A stretch of 43,630 nucleotides of DNA. Source: Methylococcales bacterium (GTDB taxonomy: Bacteria; Pseudomonadota; Gammaproteobacteria; Methylococcales; Methylomonadaceae). Shown here piece by piece: positions 22,156-31,313 of the stretch; within the stretch, counting starts at the first letter, position 1; the number at the start of each line of letters is the position of its first letter. The position numbers and the translations under genes were made by a program. The stretch spans positions 1 to 43,630 of the forward strand of contig QVQE01000095.1 of the NCBI GenBank assembly GCA_003584865.1. The letters are read 5' to 3'. The notes below the pieces were generated by a model, which was given only the letters and a program-made list of their open reading frames with translations, did not search any database and had not been told where the DNA came from.

Positions 22156-22824
22156 TTAAAATGAATCCCAACTACTCTTGCGTCGCCCACCCAGCTTATT
22201 TAGAATAGAACCCAATAAAACACCCGCAAGCGATAACATGCCGCCGTATAAAAACCAATCTTGATTATCCGTATTTTTCAAGGCCTGATTTTCAAGTTTA
22301 AACTGTTGTAGGTCTCTCTCAACACTCACTACACGTTGTTGAAGTTCATCGCGCTCATTTTTTAATTGGATTGAACTGGCGGCGGTTTTTTTTAACTCGC
22401 TAAGTTCTCTGGTCAATTGATCTCGTTCAGCTAATAAGGCTTTTTCTAAGGACGATTCGGGGGCTATGGTTTCGTTAAGATTATTGAGATCAGTGCTCAG
22501 TGTAGCGTTATCAGGTTGTAGTTGACCGACCGTTTTATCCGTACTATCTTTAACGCCTGTGGTGGGGGCTTTAGTCGTGGTGGAGCGTGATTTAATGTAA
22601 CCTTCCGTTCCGTCACTAAGACGCACCTTAATAGAATCTGGGTTTCCTTTTTTTTCAATAACCTTTAGCGGTGTACCAGTTGATAGCACTTTTAATGCTT
22701 TGCCATTAGGGGTAGGGGCGTTTTTTAACGTTACATTCTGATTATCATTAACATAGAGTGTTTCAGCATTGACTGAACCTAATGTCAATATCAAGATAAA
22801 AAAAGAACTGAGTAATTTCTTCAC
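22156..22824 (-). CDS. SH3-domain exported membrane protein (TIGR04211/YgiM-like)
   Basis: A 222-aa envelope protein: signal peptide at 1-20 (MKKLLSSFFILILTLGSVNA), a bacterial SH3 domain at ~22-84 (LYVNDNQNVTLKNAPTPNG ... GTEGYIKSR), a Thr/Ser-rich linker, a coiled coil at ~128-188 with heptad Leu/Glu/Lys, a C-terminal membrane anchor (WFLYGGMLSLAGVLLGSIL) and a short basic tail (GGRRKSSW). This architecture is that of YgiM-like, TIGR04211 family proteins, probably anchored in the inner membrane with the SH3 domain in the periplasm. Its function is unknown beyond a likely peptidoglycan-related role. It follows argF on the same strand after ~50 bp. Confidence 0.88.
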   Translation of the reverse strand: MKKLLSSFFILILTLGSVNAETLYVNDNQNVTLKNAPTPNGKALKVLSTGTPLKVIEKKGNPDSIKVRLSDGTEGYIKSRSTTTKAPTTGVKDSTDKTVGQLQPDNATLSTDLNNLNETIAPESSLEKALLAERDQLTRELSELKKTAASSIQLKNERDELQQRVVSVERDLQQFKLENQALKNTDNQDWFLYGGMLSLAGVLLGSILNKLGGRRKSSWDSF

Positions 22825-22876
22825 GGATAGGGGTAGTAAAAATAGTTAGTTAGTGGCGTGGGATTTAAGGTTCTTT

Positions 22877-23776
22877 CTAGCAAAGAAGAAATTCAAGTAA
22901 AGCTTTTTGGGCATGTAAACGATTTTCAGCCTCAGGAAAAACAACACTTTGAGAACCATCAATCACCTCAGACGTAACTTCTTCGCCACGGTGAGCCGGA
23001 AGACAGTGCATAAAGAGTGCGTCACTTTGGGCAGCACTCATGATAGCCGAGTTAATCTGATAATCTCTAAAGGCTAATTCCCGAATGGCTTGCTCATCTT
23101 CCTGACCCATACTCGTCCAAACATCGGTAGCAATTAGAGCACTATCTTTTGCGGCTTCTATAGCAGAATCAAAAAGCTTAACGTGCTTACCTGCGGTTTC
23201 AATATAAGCTTGTTGCGGAAAATAGCCGGGGGGGCAGGCAATATTTAAAGTAAAATCCAGTTGCATAGCCGCATGGATATAGGAATTGCACATATTATTG
23301 CCGTCACCTATCCAGGCCACTGTTTTACCTTTAATATCGCCTCGATATTCAAAAAAAGTCTGCATATCTGCGAGTAACTGGCAAGGATGTTGCTCATCAG
23401 TTAAACCATTAATAACCGGTACGCTTGAGTGCTGAGCAAAAGTAGTGACTGTTTCGTGCTTATTGGTTCTTAGCATGATGCAGTCGACCATACTTGAAAT
23501 AACTTTGGCACTGTCCTGTAAGGGTTCACCTCGACCTAATTGAGTATCCCGGGGTGATAAAAATAAAGCGCTACCACCAAAATGAACCATCCCTGCTTCA
23601 AAAGAGATACGGGTACGTGTTGAGGATTTTTCAAATATCATAGCCAATATCTGGCCTTTCAAGGGCTGATAATTCGGGTCACGCTTATTTTTAAGTTCGA
23701 TAGCTCTAGTGATTATTTGTTTTAATTCTTCACTCGATAAGTCAAGTAGGCTAGTGAAATGTCTAGGTTTCATCAT
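22877..23776 (-). CDS. argF: Ornithine carbamoyltransferase
   Basis: A 299-aa enzyme converting ornithine and carbamoyl phosphate to citrulline in arginine synthesis. The carbamoyl-phosphate motif [10 protein letters not shown] (~53-62), the HPCQLLAD motif and the ornithine loop [10 protein letters not shown] are all intact. Length is typical for bacterial trimeric enzymes. Two ATG codons in tandem start the gene; neither has a good RBS, but the start lies only 8 nt after the argD stop, so translational coupling is likely. Confidence 0.97.
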   Translation of the reverse strand: MMKPRHFTSLLDLSSEELKQIITRAIELKNKRDPNYQPLKGQILAMIFEKSSTRTRISFEAGMVHFGGSALFLSPRDTQLGRGEPLQDSAKVISSMVDCIMLRTNKHETVTTFAQHSSVPVINGLTDEQHPCQLLADMQTFFEYRGDIKGKTVAWIGDGNNMCNSYIHAAMQLDFTLNIACPPGYFPQQAYIETAGKHVKLFDSAIEAAKDSALIATDVWTSMGQEDEQAIRELAFRDYQINSAIMSAAQSDALFMHCLPAHRGEEVTSEVIDGSQSVVFPEAENRLHAQKALLEFLLC

Positions 23777-23784
23777 GGTGTTAT

Positions 23785-24966
23785 TTAAGCAGTTTGTCCT
23801 GTGTAGTCATTAATAATGGCTGTCAATGTGTTAATAAGTAGTTGGATTTGCTCGTTGTCGATAATTAATGGCGGTAACAAACGGATCGTCGTTTCGTTTG
23901 TTACGTTAATTAATAGCTGTTTTTCTAGGGCTAGTTTGACTAACTCTGTACAGGGTTTATCAAACTCAATGCCTATCATGAGTCCTTTATTACGAATATT
24001 AACAATATGTTTATTATTGTTAAGGCTAGCGGTAAAACCAGCATGAATGGCATCACCTTTTGTTTGTGCCGCCTCAATCAGATTTTCTTTATCCAGGGTC
24101 GCTAATACCGCTAAAGCAGCGCTACAGGCTAAAGGATTGCCACCAAAGGTTGAGCCGTGGGCACCAGCAGTCAGTAATTCAGCCGCTTTTCCTCTAGCAA
24201 GGCAAGCACCAATAGGAACGCCATTGCCCAAGGCTTTAGCCAGTGTACAGACATCAGGAAGAATCGCGTTGTGTTGAAAAGCCAGAAACTTACCGGTTCG
24301 ACCGATGCCACACTGGATTTCATCGAGCATCATCAGAATTTCATGCTGATCACACAGGCCTCTTAGTTTGTTAAGATAATCAGAGGCCGGAATATTGACG
24401 CCACCTTCACCCTGTATCGGTTCAACCAGGACAGCGACTATATTTTTATTGCTTTCAAGCGCGAGTTCTATAGCGCTTATGTCGTTGTAAGGGACTCTGA
24501 CGAAACCTTCAACCAAGGGGGCAAAGCCTTGTTGCACTTTGCTATTGCCGGTCGCGCTTAAGGTGGCTAAAGTACGGCCATGAAAACTTTTTTCCATGAC
24601 AATAATTGCTGGATTTTCAATACCTTTTGAGTGACCGTATTTACGCGCTAATTTAATGGCGGCTTCATTGGCTTCTGCGCCTGAGTTACAGAAAAAGACA
24701 TTATCCATGCCGGCTTTTTCTGTTAGTTTGTCGGCCAGTAATTCTTGATTGGCAATGGTATAGAGATTGGAGGTATGTAACAGTTTTCCGCTTTGCGTGC
24801 AGATGGCTTCATGCACGGCTGGATGGGCGTGCCCTAAATTACACACGGCGATACCGGATAACGCATCCAGATACCGTTTGTTATTTTCATCGAATAACCA
24901 CATACCTTCGCCCCGTTCAAAAGTGACGGGTAAACGTCCGTATGTTGGCATTATATGGCTAGTCAT
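23785..24966 (-). CDS. argD: Acetylornithine aminotransferase
   Basis: A 393-aa PLP-dependent class III aminotransferase that makes N-acetylornithine; many also act on succinyl-diaminopimelate. Visible motifs: [30 protein letters not shown], the cofactor Asp in [13 protein letters not shown], and the Schiff-base Lys in [14 protein letters not shown] prefer the ATG at 24966 ([10 protein letters not shown]) over the TTG at 24981 because an AGG sits 8 nt upstream. It forms an operon with argF downstream and is divergent from grxD. Confidence 0.96.
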   Translation of the reverse strand: MTSHIMPTYGRLPVTFERGEGMWLFDENNKRYLDALSGIAVCNLGHAHPAVHEAICTQSGKLLHTSNLYTIANQELLADKLTEKAGMDNVFFCNSGAEANEAAIKLARKYGHSKGIENPAIIVMEKSFHGRTLATLSATGNSKVQQGFAPLVEGFVRVPYNDISAIELALESNKNIVAVLVEPIQGEGGVNIPASDYLNKLRGLCDQHEILMMLDEIQCGIGRTGKFLAFQHNAILPDVCTLAKALGNGVPIGACLARGKAAELLTAGAHGSTFGGNPLACSAALAVLATLDKENLIEAAQTKGDAIHAGFTASLNNNKHIVNIRNKGLMIGIEFDKPCTELVKLALEKQLLINVTNETTIRLLPPLIIDNEQIQLLINTLTAIINDYTGQTA

Positions 24967-25141
24967 GATTCTTGCCTGCAATCAATAAAACAAATAGTAA
25001 TCTGCTACCTGTTAAAAAAATAGTCGATTATAAGATTCAATTTACTAACAGGCAAGTGATGGATGATAAGATTTGCTTTTTTAAATAGCACAATGTTGAT
25101 AGAATTGGGCTAAATTTAATTTAATTGAGTGATTATCCAAT

Positions 25142-25465
25142 ATGAGCGTTATAGAAAGAATTAAAGAACAACTTGAAAGTAACCCGGTTATTTTGTACAT
25201 GAAAGGCACGCCCGACTTTCCACAGTGTGGCTTTTCTGGTCAGACAGTTCAGGTACTGGAAGCCTGTCACGCAAAATATGCTTCGGTTAATATTTTTGAA
25301 GAACCTGAGTTGCGTGAAGCGCTTAAAGCGTATTCACACTGGCCGACCTATCCTCAACTCTATATTAAAGGTGAGTTAGTGGGTGGTTGTGACATCGTTA
25401 TTGATTTGTATAAAAAAGGTAAATTAGTGGATCTATTAACTGCGGTGGGTGGTATCGCAGAGTAA
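25142..25465 (+). CDS. grxD: Monothiol glutaredoxin (Grx4 type)
   Basis: A 107-aa CGFS-type monothiol glutaredoxin. The active site CGFS is within MKGTPDFPQCGFSGQTVQ; further family blocks are WPTYPQLYIKGELVGGCDIV, containing the cis-Pro and the GG-CD glutathione-binding segment. Such proteins bind a [2Fe-2S] cluster with glutathione and take part in Fe-S delivery and iron sensing. Monocistronic, convergent with rnt. Confidence 0.97.
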   Translation: MSVIERIKEQLESNPVILYMKGTPDFPQCGFSGQTVQVLEACHAKYASVNIFEEPELREALKAYSHWPTYPQLYIKGELVGGCDIVIDLYKKGKLVDLLTAVGGIAE

Positions 25466-25474
25466 TAGAGCTTA

Positions 25475-25539
25475 TACGGATGACTGGAGATGTTTCGGAG
25501 CCTGATTGTTTTATCCGAAAAGGGTCTTTGTCATCCGTA
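25475..25539. terminator. Nested inverted repeats between grxD and rnt
   Basis: An outer perfect 10-bp repeat (TACGGATGAC / GTCATCCGTA) encloses an inner 7-bp one (TTTCGGA / TCCGAAA). The position between convergent genes and the T-rich run just beyond suggest a shared terminator, though the long loop is unusual. Confidence 0.5.
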
Positions 25540-25551
25540 AGTTTTTGGCTG

Positions 25552-26175
25552 TTAGTGATCCATTTCTGCCAGTTTTTTCCAGCGGTTAACAATCAGGCAA
25601 AACAGTTCGGCAGTTTTTTCTGCATCATATAAGGCAGAATGTGCTTTATCGTTATCCCATTCTAAACCGGCGGTTTGGGCAATCTTGGCTAGTACGGTCT
25701 GTTGATAAGCTAACCCCCCCAGTGTTGCTGTATCGAAAGTACTAAACGGGTGAAACGGACTACGTTTTGATTGTGTTCGATGAATCGCTGCGTTTAAAAA
25801 GGCAATGTCAAAAGCCGGATTATGCCCCACCAATATGGCTCTTGTGCAATTGTTCCGCTTTACGGCCTGTTTGATGGGTTTAAAGAGCATGTCCAGCGCC
25901 TCTTTTTCTTCAATAGCCATCCGAAAAGGATGGTACGGATCTATCCCATTAAATTTAAGGGCAGCCGGGTCTAGTTCAGCGTTTTTAAAAGGAACCACAT
26001 GTGTGGTATAGCGCTCGGTAATTTCCAGTTCATTGAGACTATTATATTCTACAATAACCGCAGCAATTTCCAATAAAGCATTCTTTTTGGGATTAAAGCC
26101 GGCGGTTTCTATATCGATAACGACCGGAAGATAGCCTCTGAAGCGTTGATTTAAAGGAATTGCAGGTGTGTCCAT
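25552..26175 (-). CDS. rnt: Ribonuclease T
   Basis: A 207-aa DEDD-family 3'-5' exoribonuclease that trims tRNA CCA turnover products and stable RNA 3' ends. The DEDDh motifs are visible: VIDIETAGF (Exo I), HNPAFDIAFLNAA (Exo II) and HSALYDAEKTAEL (Exo III with catalytic His and Asp). The N-terminal RFRGYLPVVIDIETAGFNPKKNALLEIAA region is typical of RNase T rather than DNA polymerase epsilon subunits. It lies just downstream of pyrC on the same strand; this rnt-pyrC arrangement is common in gammaproteobacteria. Confidence 0.95.
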   Translation of the reverse strand: MDTPAIPLNQRFRGYLPVVIDIETAGFNPKKNALLEIAAVIVEYNSLNELEITERYTTHVVPFKNAELDPAALKFNGIDPYHPFRMAIEEKEALDMLFKPIKQAVKRNNCTRAILVGHNPAFDIAFLNAAIHRTQSKRSPFHPFSTFDTATLGGLAYQQTVLAKIAQTAGLEWDNDKAHSALYDAEKTAELFCLIVNRWKKLAEMDH

Positions 26176-26258
26176 TTGTTTGTTTATATCCTTGGATGAT
26201 CGAAAAGGTAGAGCATCTTACGCTTAAAATGATTAAAGAGCGGTAATATTTTTATTGA

Positions 26259-27290
26259 TTACTGTAACTTCCAATTGAGTTCTTCACCCGCTTTAATTGG
26301 GGTAATCGGTGTTTCGCTGTCTCCATAACTTAAAGGCACTGTCCAGTTTGTTCTATTTAAAGTTATGGTTGAGGTATTTCTGGGTAAGCGATAAAAGTCA
26401 GCACCATAAAAGCTGGCGAACCCTTCCAGTTTATCAAGTGCGTCTGCTTGTTCAAAGGCTTCCGCATAAAGCTCTATCGCTGCATGAGCGCTAAAACAAC
26501 CGGCACAACCGCAGGTTGTTTCTTTTAATGAAGTTAAATGAGGGGCGCTATCGGTACCTAAAAAGAACTTTGGATTACCACTGGTTGCTGCGGCAACGAG
26601 TGCTAGACGATGACGTTCTCGTTTAAGTATGGGTAAGCAATAATAATGGGGGCGTATACCGCCTGCGAGTAGGGCATTCCTGTTATACAAAAGATGTTGT
26701 GGGGTAATCGTTGCGGCAATGTTTTTGCCTGATGCCTGAACAAAATCTACCGCTTCAGAAGTAGTTAGGTGTTCAAGAACAATACGTAAGCCAGGGAAGT
26801 TAGTGGTTATTTGAGTTAAACTGGTATCAACAAACTCACGTTCTCTATCAAAAATATCACAATCTTCACGCGTCACTTCACCGTGGATTAATAAAGGGAT
26901 GTCTTGCTTTTCGAGTTCTGCCAGCAAAGGATAAATCGCTTTAATATCAGAAACACCCGCGTCTGAGTTAGTGGTAGCACCGGCTGGGTATAATTTAAAA
27001 GCATAAACATGAGCCGATGCTGCGGCTTTCTTTATCTCAGAAAGTGGCGTAGCAGCGGTCAGGTATAAGGTCATTAACGGCGTAAAGTTTTTACTATCGG
27101 GGATAGCCTGTAAAATCTCTTCCCGATAAGTCAATGCTTGCTCAACTGTCGTTACTGGCGGCTTAAGATTCGGCATAATAATCGCACGTGCGAATTGCTT
27201 GGCTGTATGAGGTAAGACGGTTTTTAAAATAGCATTATTACGCACATGTAAATGCCAGTCATCGGGGCGAGTTAGTGTTAATGTTTTCAT
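26259..27290 (-). CDS. pyrC: Dihydroorotase (class II)
   Basis: A 343-aa zinc amidohydrolase of pyrimidine synthesis closing carbamoyl-aspartate to dihydroorotate. It shows the HxH metal motif (DDWHLHVRNN), the carbamylated Lys in AFKLYPAGATTNSDAGV, further metal ligands in LLIHGEV and LEHLTT, and the catalytic Asp in LGTDSAPH. Size and motifs are those of the E. coli-like PyrC class. Probably cotranscribed with rnt. Confidence 0.97.
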   Translation of the reverse strand: MKTLTLTRPDDWHLHVRNNAILKTVLPHTAKQFARAIIMPNLKPPVTTVEQALTYREEILQAIPDSKNFTPLMTLYLTAATPLSEIKKAAASAHVYAFKLYPAGATTNSDAGVSDIKAIYPLLAELEKQDIPLLIHGEVTREDCDIFDREREFVDTSLTQITTNFPGLRIVLEHLTTSEAVDFVQASGKNIAATITPQHLLYNRNALLAGGIRPHYYCLPILKRERHRLALVAAATSGNPKFFLGTDSAPHLTSLKETTCGCAGCFSAHAAIELYAEAFEQADALDKLEGFASFYGADFYRLPRNTSTITLNRTNWTVPLSYGDSETPITPIKAGEELNWKLQ

Positions 27291-27398
27291 TGTTAGCGCT
27301 GAATCTGTAAAATAAACAGTTATTCTATAGTAAGTACTTGGAAAAACTAAATACAGTCCTTATAGTAGTTATTATTTTTAGTTGTTGTCGGAGTGGTA

Positions 27399-27668
27399 AT
27401 GCCAATTTACGAATATCAATGTCAATCTTGTGGTCATGAACATGAAGCTTTACAAAAGCTGGGTGCAGACCCTTTAGTGATCTGCCCTGCTTGCACGAAG
27501 CCGGAATTAATGAAAAAGATTTCAGCCGCTGGTTTTAGATTAAAAGGCAATGGCTGGTATGAAACTGATTTTAAGAGTGGCGCAAAGAAAAATGTAGCAG
27601 GCGAGGCTTCAGTGCCTTGCACACCTAAAGTAAGTAGCTGCCCAGCGAGTGGTTGCAAAAGCGATTAA
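27399..27668 (+). CDS. FmdB-family zinc-ribbon protein
   Basis: An 89-aa small protein with an N-terminal zinc ribbon: MPIYEYQCQSCGHEHE and CPAC form the two Cys pairs, followed by the family's KKISAAGFRLKGNGWYETDFK segment and a Cys-containing tail. FmdB-type proteins are regulators or accessory proteins of unclear role. I use the ATG at 27399, preceded by GGAG, rather than the GTG two codons earlier. It is followed by aspS after 94 bp, a frequent pairing in proteobacteria, so cotranscription is likely. Confidence 0.9.
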   Translation: MPIYEYQCQSCGHEHEALQKLGADPLVICPACTKPELMKKISAAGFRLKGNGWYETDFKSGAKKNVAGEASVPCTPKVSSCPASGCKSD

Positions 27669-27762
27669 AAGTTAAAGTGTAAAAGCAGGATTGGAAATTG
27701 ATCTTGCTTTACACACCTCATTTGATTAAATAAACAATTTTTTAAATATACAGGGAATATCT

Positions 27763-29556
27763 ATGCGTACTCACAAGTGCGGAGAATTAAATACACAACA
27801 GTTAGGCGAAACTGTATCAATTTGTGGTTGGGTGCATAGACGCCGTGATCATGGTGGCGTTATCTTTATTGACCTTAGAGACCGTGCTGGTTTGGTGCAG
27901 GTTGTGGTTGATCCCGACGTAGAAGATACATTTGCTATTGCTGAGCATGTCCGCAGTGAATATGTATTAAAAATTACGGGTATTGTGCGTGATCGTCCAG
28001 AAGGGACAGTCAATAAAAACATGCATTCGGGAGCCATTGAGATTTTAGCTAAAGATATTGAAGTCTTAAATGAATCAGAAACGCCGCCTTTCCCAGTAGA
28101 AAGTGACATAGAAGTTAACGAAGAACTTCGCTTACGTTACCGTTACATTGATTTGCGTCGTGTTGCGATGCAAGAAAAAATGAAAGTACGTCGTGATGTC
28201 ACCCGTATTTTAAGAAACTTCCTGGATGATAACGAGTTTTTTGAAATTGAAACACCTTACTTAACTAAAGCGACCCCAGAAGGCGCACGTGATTACATAG
28301 TACCCAGTCGTACACACGAGAATTCATTCTTTGCTTTGCCACAATCGCCACAATTGTATAAACAAATGTTGATGATTGCGGGTATGGATCGTTATTATCA
28401 AGTAGTTCGCTGCTTCCGTGATGAAGACTTACGTGCCGATAGACAGCCTGAATTTACCCAGTTAGATATCGAAACATCCTTTATGGATGAGCACGAAATC
28501 ATGAACATCATGGAAGAAATGATTCGTCAGTTATTTGCGAAAGTGATTGATGTTGATTTGGGAGCAGAATTCCCACGGATGAGTTATCAGGAAGCGATTT
28601 CTCGTTATGGTATTGATCGCCCTGATTTACGTATCCCTTTAGAGTTGGTTGATATTGCTGACGACATGAAGGCTGTTGACTTTAAAGTCTTCTCTGCACC
28701 AGCGAATGATCCTAAAGGTCGTGTTGTCGCTATGCGTGTACCTAATGCGGGCGATTTAAGCCGTAAAGAGATTGATGATTTAACCAAATACGTCAGTATT
28801 TATGGTGCTCGAGGCTTGGCTTACATTAAAGTTAATGATCTGTCTGCAGGTCTTGATGGCTTGCAATCACCGATTGTTAAATTTGCCCCTAAAGAAGTTT
28901 GGGATAACGTATTAGCTAAAACAGGCGCACAAACGGGTGATTTAATCTTCTTTGGTGCGGACAAAGCCAGTATTGTTAACGAAGCCATGGGTGCATTGCG
29001 TGTTAAATTGGGTCATGACCTTAATTTATTACAAGGTGAATGGAAACCTGTTTGGGTGGTTGATTTCCCAATGTTTGATTGGGATGAAAAAGCCGGTCGC
29101 TTTAATGCAATTCATCATCCATTTACTGCGCCTAGCTGTTCAGTTGAAGACCTGGTTGCAAATCCAGGTGCCGCGTTATCACGCGCTTACGATTTAGTTT
29201 TAAACGGCACTGAAGTGGGTGGTGGTTCTATCCGTATTAACCGTACCTCAATGCAACAAACGGTGTTTGAGATTTTAGGTATTGGTGAAGAAGAAGCCAG
29301 AGAGAAGTTCGGCTTCCTGTTAGACGCCTTAAAATACGGTGCGCCTCCACACGGTGGTTTAGCCTTTGGTTTAGATCGTTTAGTGATGTTGATGACCGGT
29401 TCAACTTCTATTCGTGATGTGATTGCGTTCCCTAAAACTCAATCAGCCGCGTGTCCATTAGTAAGTGCGCCTGCTGTCGTCACTGATGAACAATTGAAAG
29501 AGTTAGGTATTCGTTTAATTAAACCAGCTGGCAAAGAAAAACCTAAGCAAGACTAA
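27763..29556 (+). CDS. aspS: Aspartyl-tRNA synthetase
   Basis: A 597-aa class IIb tRNA synthetase. It has an N-terminal OB-fold anticodon domain ([21 protein letters not shown]), motif 2 ([18 protein letters not shown]), a GAD-type insertion domain (~290-420), and motif 3 ([12 protein letters not shown]). The presence of the GAD domain and the length mark the bacterial type. Whether it is discriminating or not cannot be told; no Asn pathway gene is in the window. It starts an operon-like pair with nadA 15 nt downstream. Confidence 0.98.
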   Translation: MRTHKCGELNTQQLGETVSICGWVHRRRDHGGVIFIDLRDRAGLVQVVVDPDVEDTFAIAEHVRSEYVLKITGIVRDRPEGTVNKNMHSGAIEILAKDIEVLNESETPPFPVESDIEVNEELRLRYRYIDLRRVAMQEKMKVRRDVTRILRNFLDDNEFFEIETPYLTKATPEGARDYIVPSRTHENSFFALPQSPQLYKQMLMIAGMDRYYQVVRCFRDEDLRADRQPEFTQLDIETSFMDEHEIMNIMEEMIRQLFAKVIDVDLGAEFPRMSYQEAISRYGIDRPDLRIPLELVDIADDMKAVDFKVFSAPANDPKGRVVAMRVPNAGDLSRKEIDDLTKYVSIYGARGLAYIKVNDLSAGLDGLQSPIVKFAPKEVWDNVLAKTGAQTGDLIFFGADKASIVNEAMGALRVKLGHDLNLLQGEWKPVWVVDFPMFDWDEKAGRFNAIHHPFTAPSCSVEDLVANPGAALSRAYDLVLNGTEVGGGSIRINRTSMQQTVFEILGIGEEEAREKFGFLLDALKYGAPPHGGLAFGLDRLVMLMTGSTSIRDVIAFPKTQSAACPLVSAPAVVTDEQLKELGIRLIKPAGKEKPKQD

Positions 29557-29571
29557 ATGAGTGGTAAATAA

Positions 29572-30669
29572 ATGACTTCAACTCCTTTTCCCATCCAGGA
29601 TTATGCCTTACTCGATGATGAAGAATGCGATGCCCGCATTATTTCAGCAAAAGCCAAGCTAGGTAAGCGTTGTGTGGTCTTAGGACATCATTATCAACGC
29701 GACGAAGTATTTAAACATGCGGACTTTTCTGGAGACTCCTTAAAGTTATCCAGAGATGCAGCACAATCAGAAGCTGAGTATATCGTCTTTTGTGGTGTGC
29801 ATTTTATGGCAGAGGTTGCAGATATCTTATCTCGCCCTGAACAGATTGCTATCTTGCCTGATTTGGCGGCGGGTTGTTCTATGGCTGATATGGCTAATCT
29901 GATCAAAGTGCAGAAATGCTGGAAAGAGTTAGCTGAAATCATTGATGTTGAAAATGAAGTGACACCGGTCACTTATATCAACTCTGCAGCTGACCTGAAA
30001 GCATTTTGTGGTGAACATGATGGTATTGTTTGTACTTCTTCCAATGCCCAAAAGATATTAGAATGGAGTTTTGCAAAACGCCCTAAGGTCTTGTTTTTTC
30101 CCGATCAACATTTAGGACGCAATACCGGTCATCGAATGGGCTTGCCCTTAGATGAAATGGTCGCCTGGGATTTTAATAAACCCAAGGGTGGCTTGACGGA
30201 TGAGCAAATTCGTAATGCCAGGATTATTCTCTGGAACGGTTATTGTTCGGTTCATCAGGTCTTTAAACCTGAGCACATTGATAGCTTTCTTGAGCGTTTT
30301 CCTGAAACTAAAGTTATTTCTCATCCAGAAGCCTGTTTTGAAGTCTGTGAGAAAGCCGAGTATGTGGGTTCAACAGAATACATTTTAAAAACGGTGCGTG
30401 AAGCAGAGCCAAACACCCGTTGGTTGGTTGCGACTGAATTAAATCTGGTTAATCGTTTACATGATGAGTGTAAAGGGCAGGGCAAGAATGTACATTTTAT
30501 GTCCCCTACCTTGTGTATGTGCTCAACCATGTTTAGAACAGATCCCCAGCATTTAGCCTGGGTACTTGAGAATCTGGCTGCAGGTCATGTTATTAATCGT
30601 ATCAGTGTTCCCGTTGAAGAAGCCCGCTTGGCTAAGCACGCTTTGGATAATATGTTAAATAACTCTTAA
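29572..30669 (+). CDS. nadA: Quinolinate synthase
   Basis: A 365-aa [4Fe-4S] enzyme that condenses iminoaspartate and dihydroxyacetone phosphate to quinolinate in NAD synthesis. Typical segments: LGHHYQRDEV, ADFSGDSLKLSRDAA, FCGVHFMAEVADIL (first cluster Cys), SHPEACFEVCEKAEYVGST and FMSPTLCMCSTMFRTDPQ (last cluster Cys). Full length for the family. The start codon is 15 nt after aspS, so the two are probably cotranscribed. Convergent with the BLUF gene; I see no clear terminator in the 30-bp gap. Confidence 0.97.
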   Translation: MTSTPFPIQDYALLDDEECDARIISAKAKLGKRCVVLGHHYQRDEVFKHADFSGDSLKLSRDAAQSEAEYIVFCGVHFMAEVADILSRPEQIAILPDLAAGCSMADMANLIKVQKCWKELAEIIDVENEVTPVTYINSAADLKAFCGEHDGIVCTSSNAQKILEWSFAKRPKVLFFPDQHLGRNTGHRMGLPLDEMVAWDFNKPKGGLTDEQIRNARIILWNGYCSVHQVFKPEHIDSFLERFPETKVISHPEACFEVCEKAEYVGSTEYILKTVREAEPNTRWLVATELNLVNRLHDECKGQGKNVHFMSPTLCMCSTMFRTDPQHLAWVLENLAAGHVINRISVPVEEARLAKHALDNMLNNS

Positions 30670-30699
30670 AATGTTGACTGGGATATTGCTGTTTAATGC

Positions 30700-31128
30700 T
30701 TACCGACTTGTTTCTCGGAAAAATTTCAGCAAATCCCAGCAACCCGTTGGATCATTTTTAAAGTTTTCCTCGATCAAGGTGCGCTCCGTGCGCTCCATAA
30801 ACCGACTAAATCCAGGAATCTCATGAATCTGTTTGTTGGTAAGATTGCGGAACGCCATTGACCACTCCCCAAATATAGTTTCGGAAGTCTGTTCAGCAAC
30901 CAGTACAACCATTCCATGATGACGTTGATCGTGGCTGATGATGTCGTACAATTGCTGCACAGCCGCTTCTTCACCTTCAAGAATCTGCATGAAATTTCCA
31001 TCGTTGTACAATAATATCCCCGTAATGTCTTTCTGAGCATTCTTTTCTCTAGACTTACTCAACAAGTCTATTAATTCGCTTTCGCTAAAAGGTTTGACAG
31101 CGGAGCTGACATAAACAAGATGAAACAT
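30700..31128 (-). CDS. BLUF-domain blue-light sensor protein
   Basis: A 142-aa flavin-binding photoreceptor consisting of a BLUF domain (~1-95) with a short C-terminal helical cap. The conserved residues are in place: Tyr6 in LVYVSSA, an Asn in REKNAQKDITG, and the Gln in NFMQILEGE; a Trp occurs in GEWSMAFRNL. With no output domain, it belongs to the short BLUF class that signals by protein-protein contact. A good RBS (AAGGAGTTTC) precedes the ATG. No obvious partner (EAL, adenylate cyclase) lies next to it. Confidence 0.93.
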   Translation of the reverse strand: MFHLVYVSSAVKPFSESELIDLLSKSREKNAQKDITGILLYNDGNFMQILEGEEAAVQQLYDIISHDQRHHGMVVLVAEQTSETIFGEWSMAFRNLTNKQIHEIPGFSRFMERTERTLIEENFKNDPTGCWDLLKFFRETSR

Positions 31129-31313
31129 AATGAAACTCCTTGAAAAGGGCTAGGCGACTTTGATTCCACTTCGATGGGAAGATAAAGTAGTCAGTGTACA
31201 TCAAATTGTTTCTATTTTAAATTCTCGGGTAAACCTTGAGATGTAAAAAATAAAATATTTTAAAATTAATCAGTTAATTATTGCTGGTGTTCTAAAGCAG
31301 ATACTGACACTTT
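31129..31313. other. Upstream region of BLUF gene
   Basis: AT-rich 185 bp between the cstA stop and the BLUF start codon on the same strand. It should contain the BLUF promoter, but no confident site could be placed. Confidence 0.3.

Noticed and set aside
27393-27398. GTG start for the FmdB-like protein
   Set aside because: The ATG two codons later starts MPIYEY, the invariant family beginning, and has correctly spaced GGAG.
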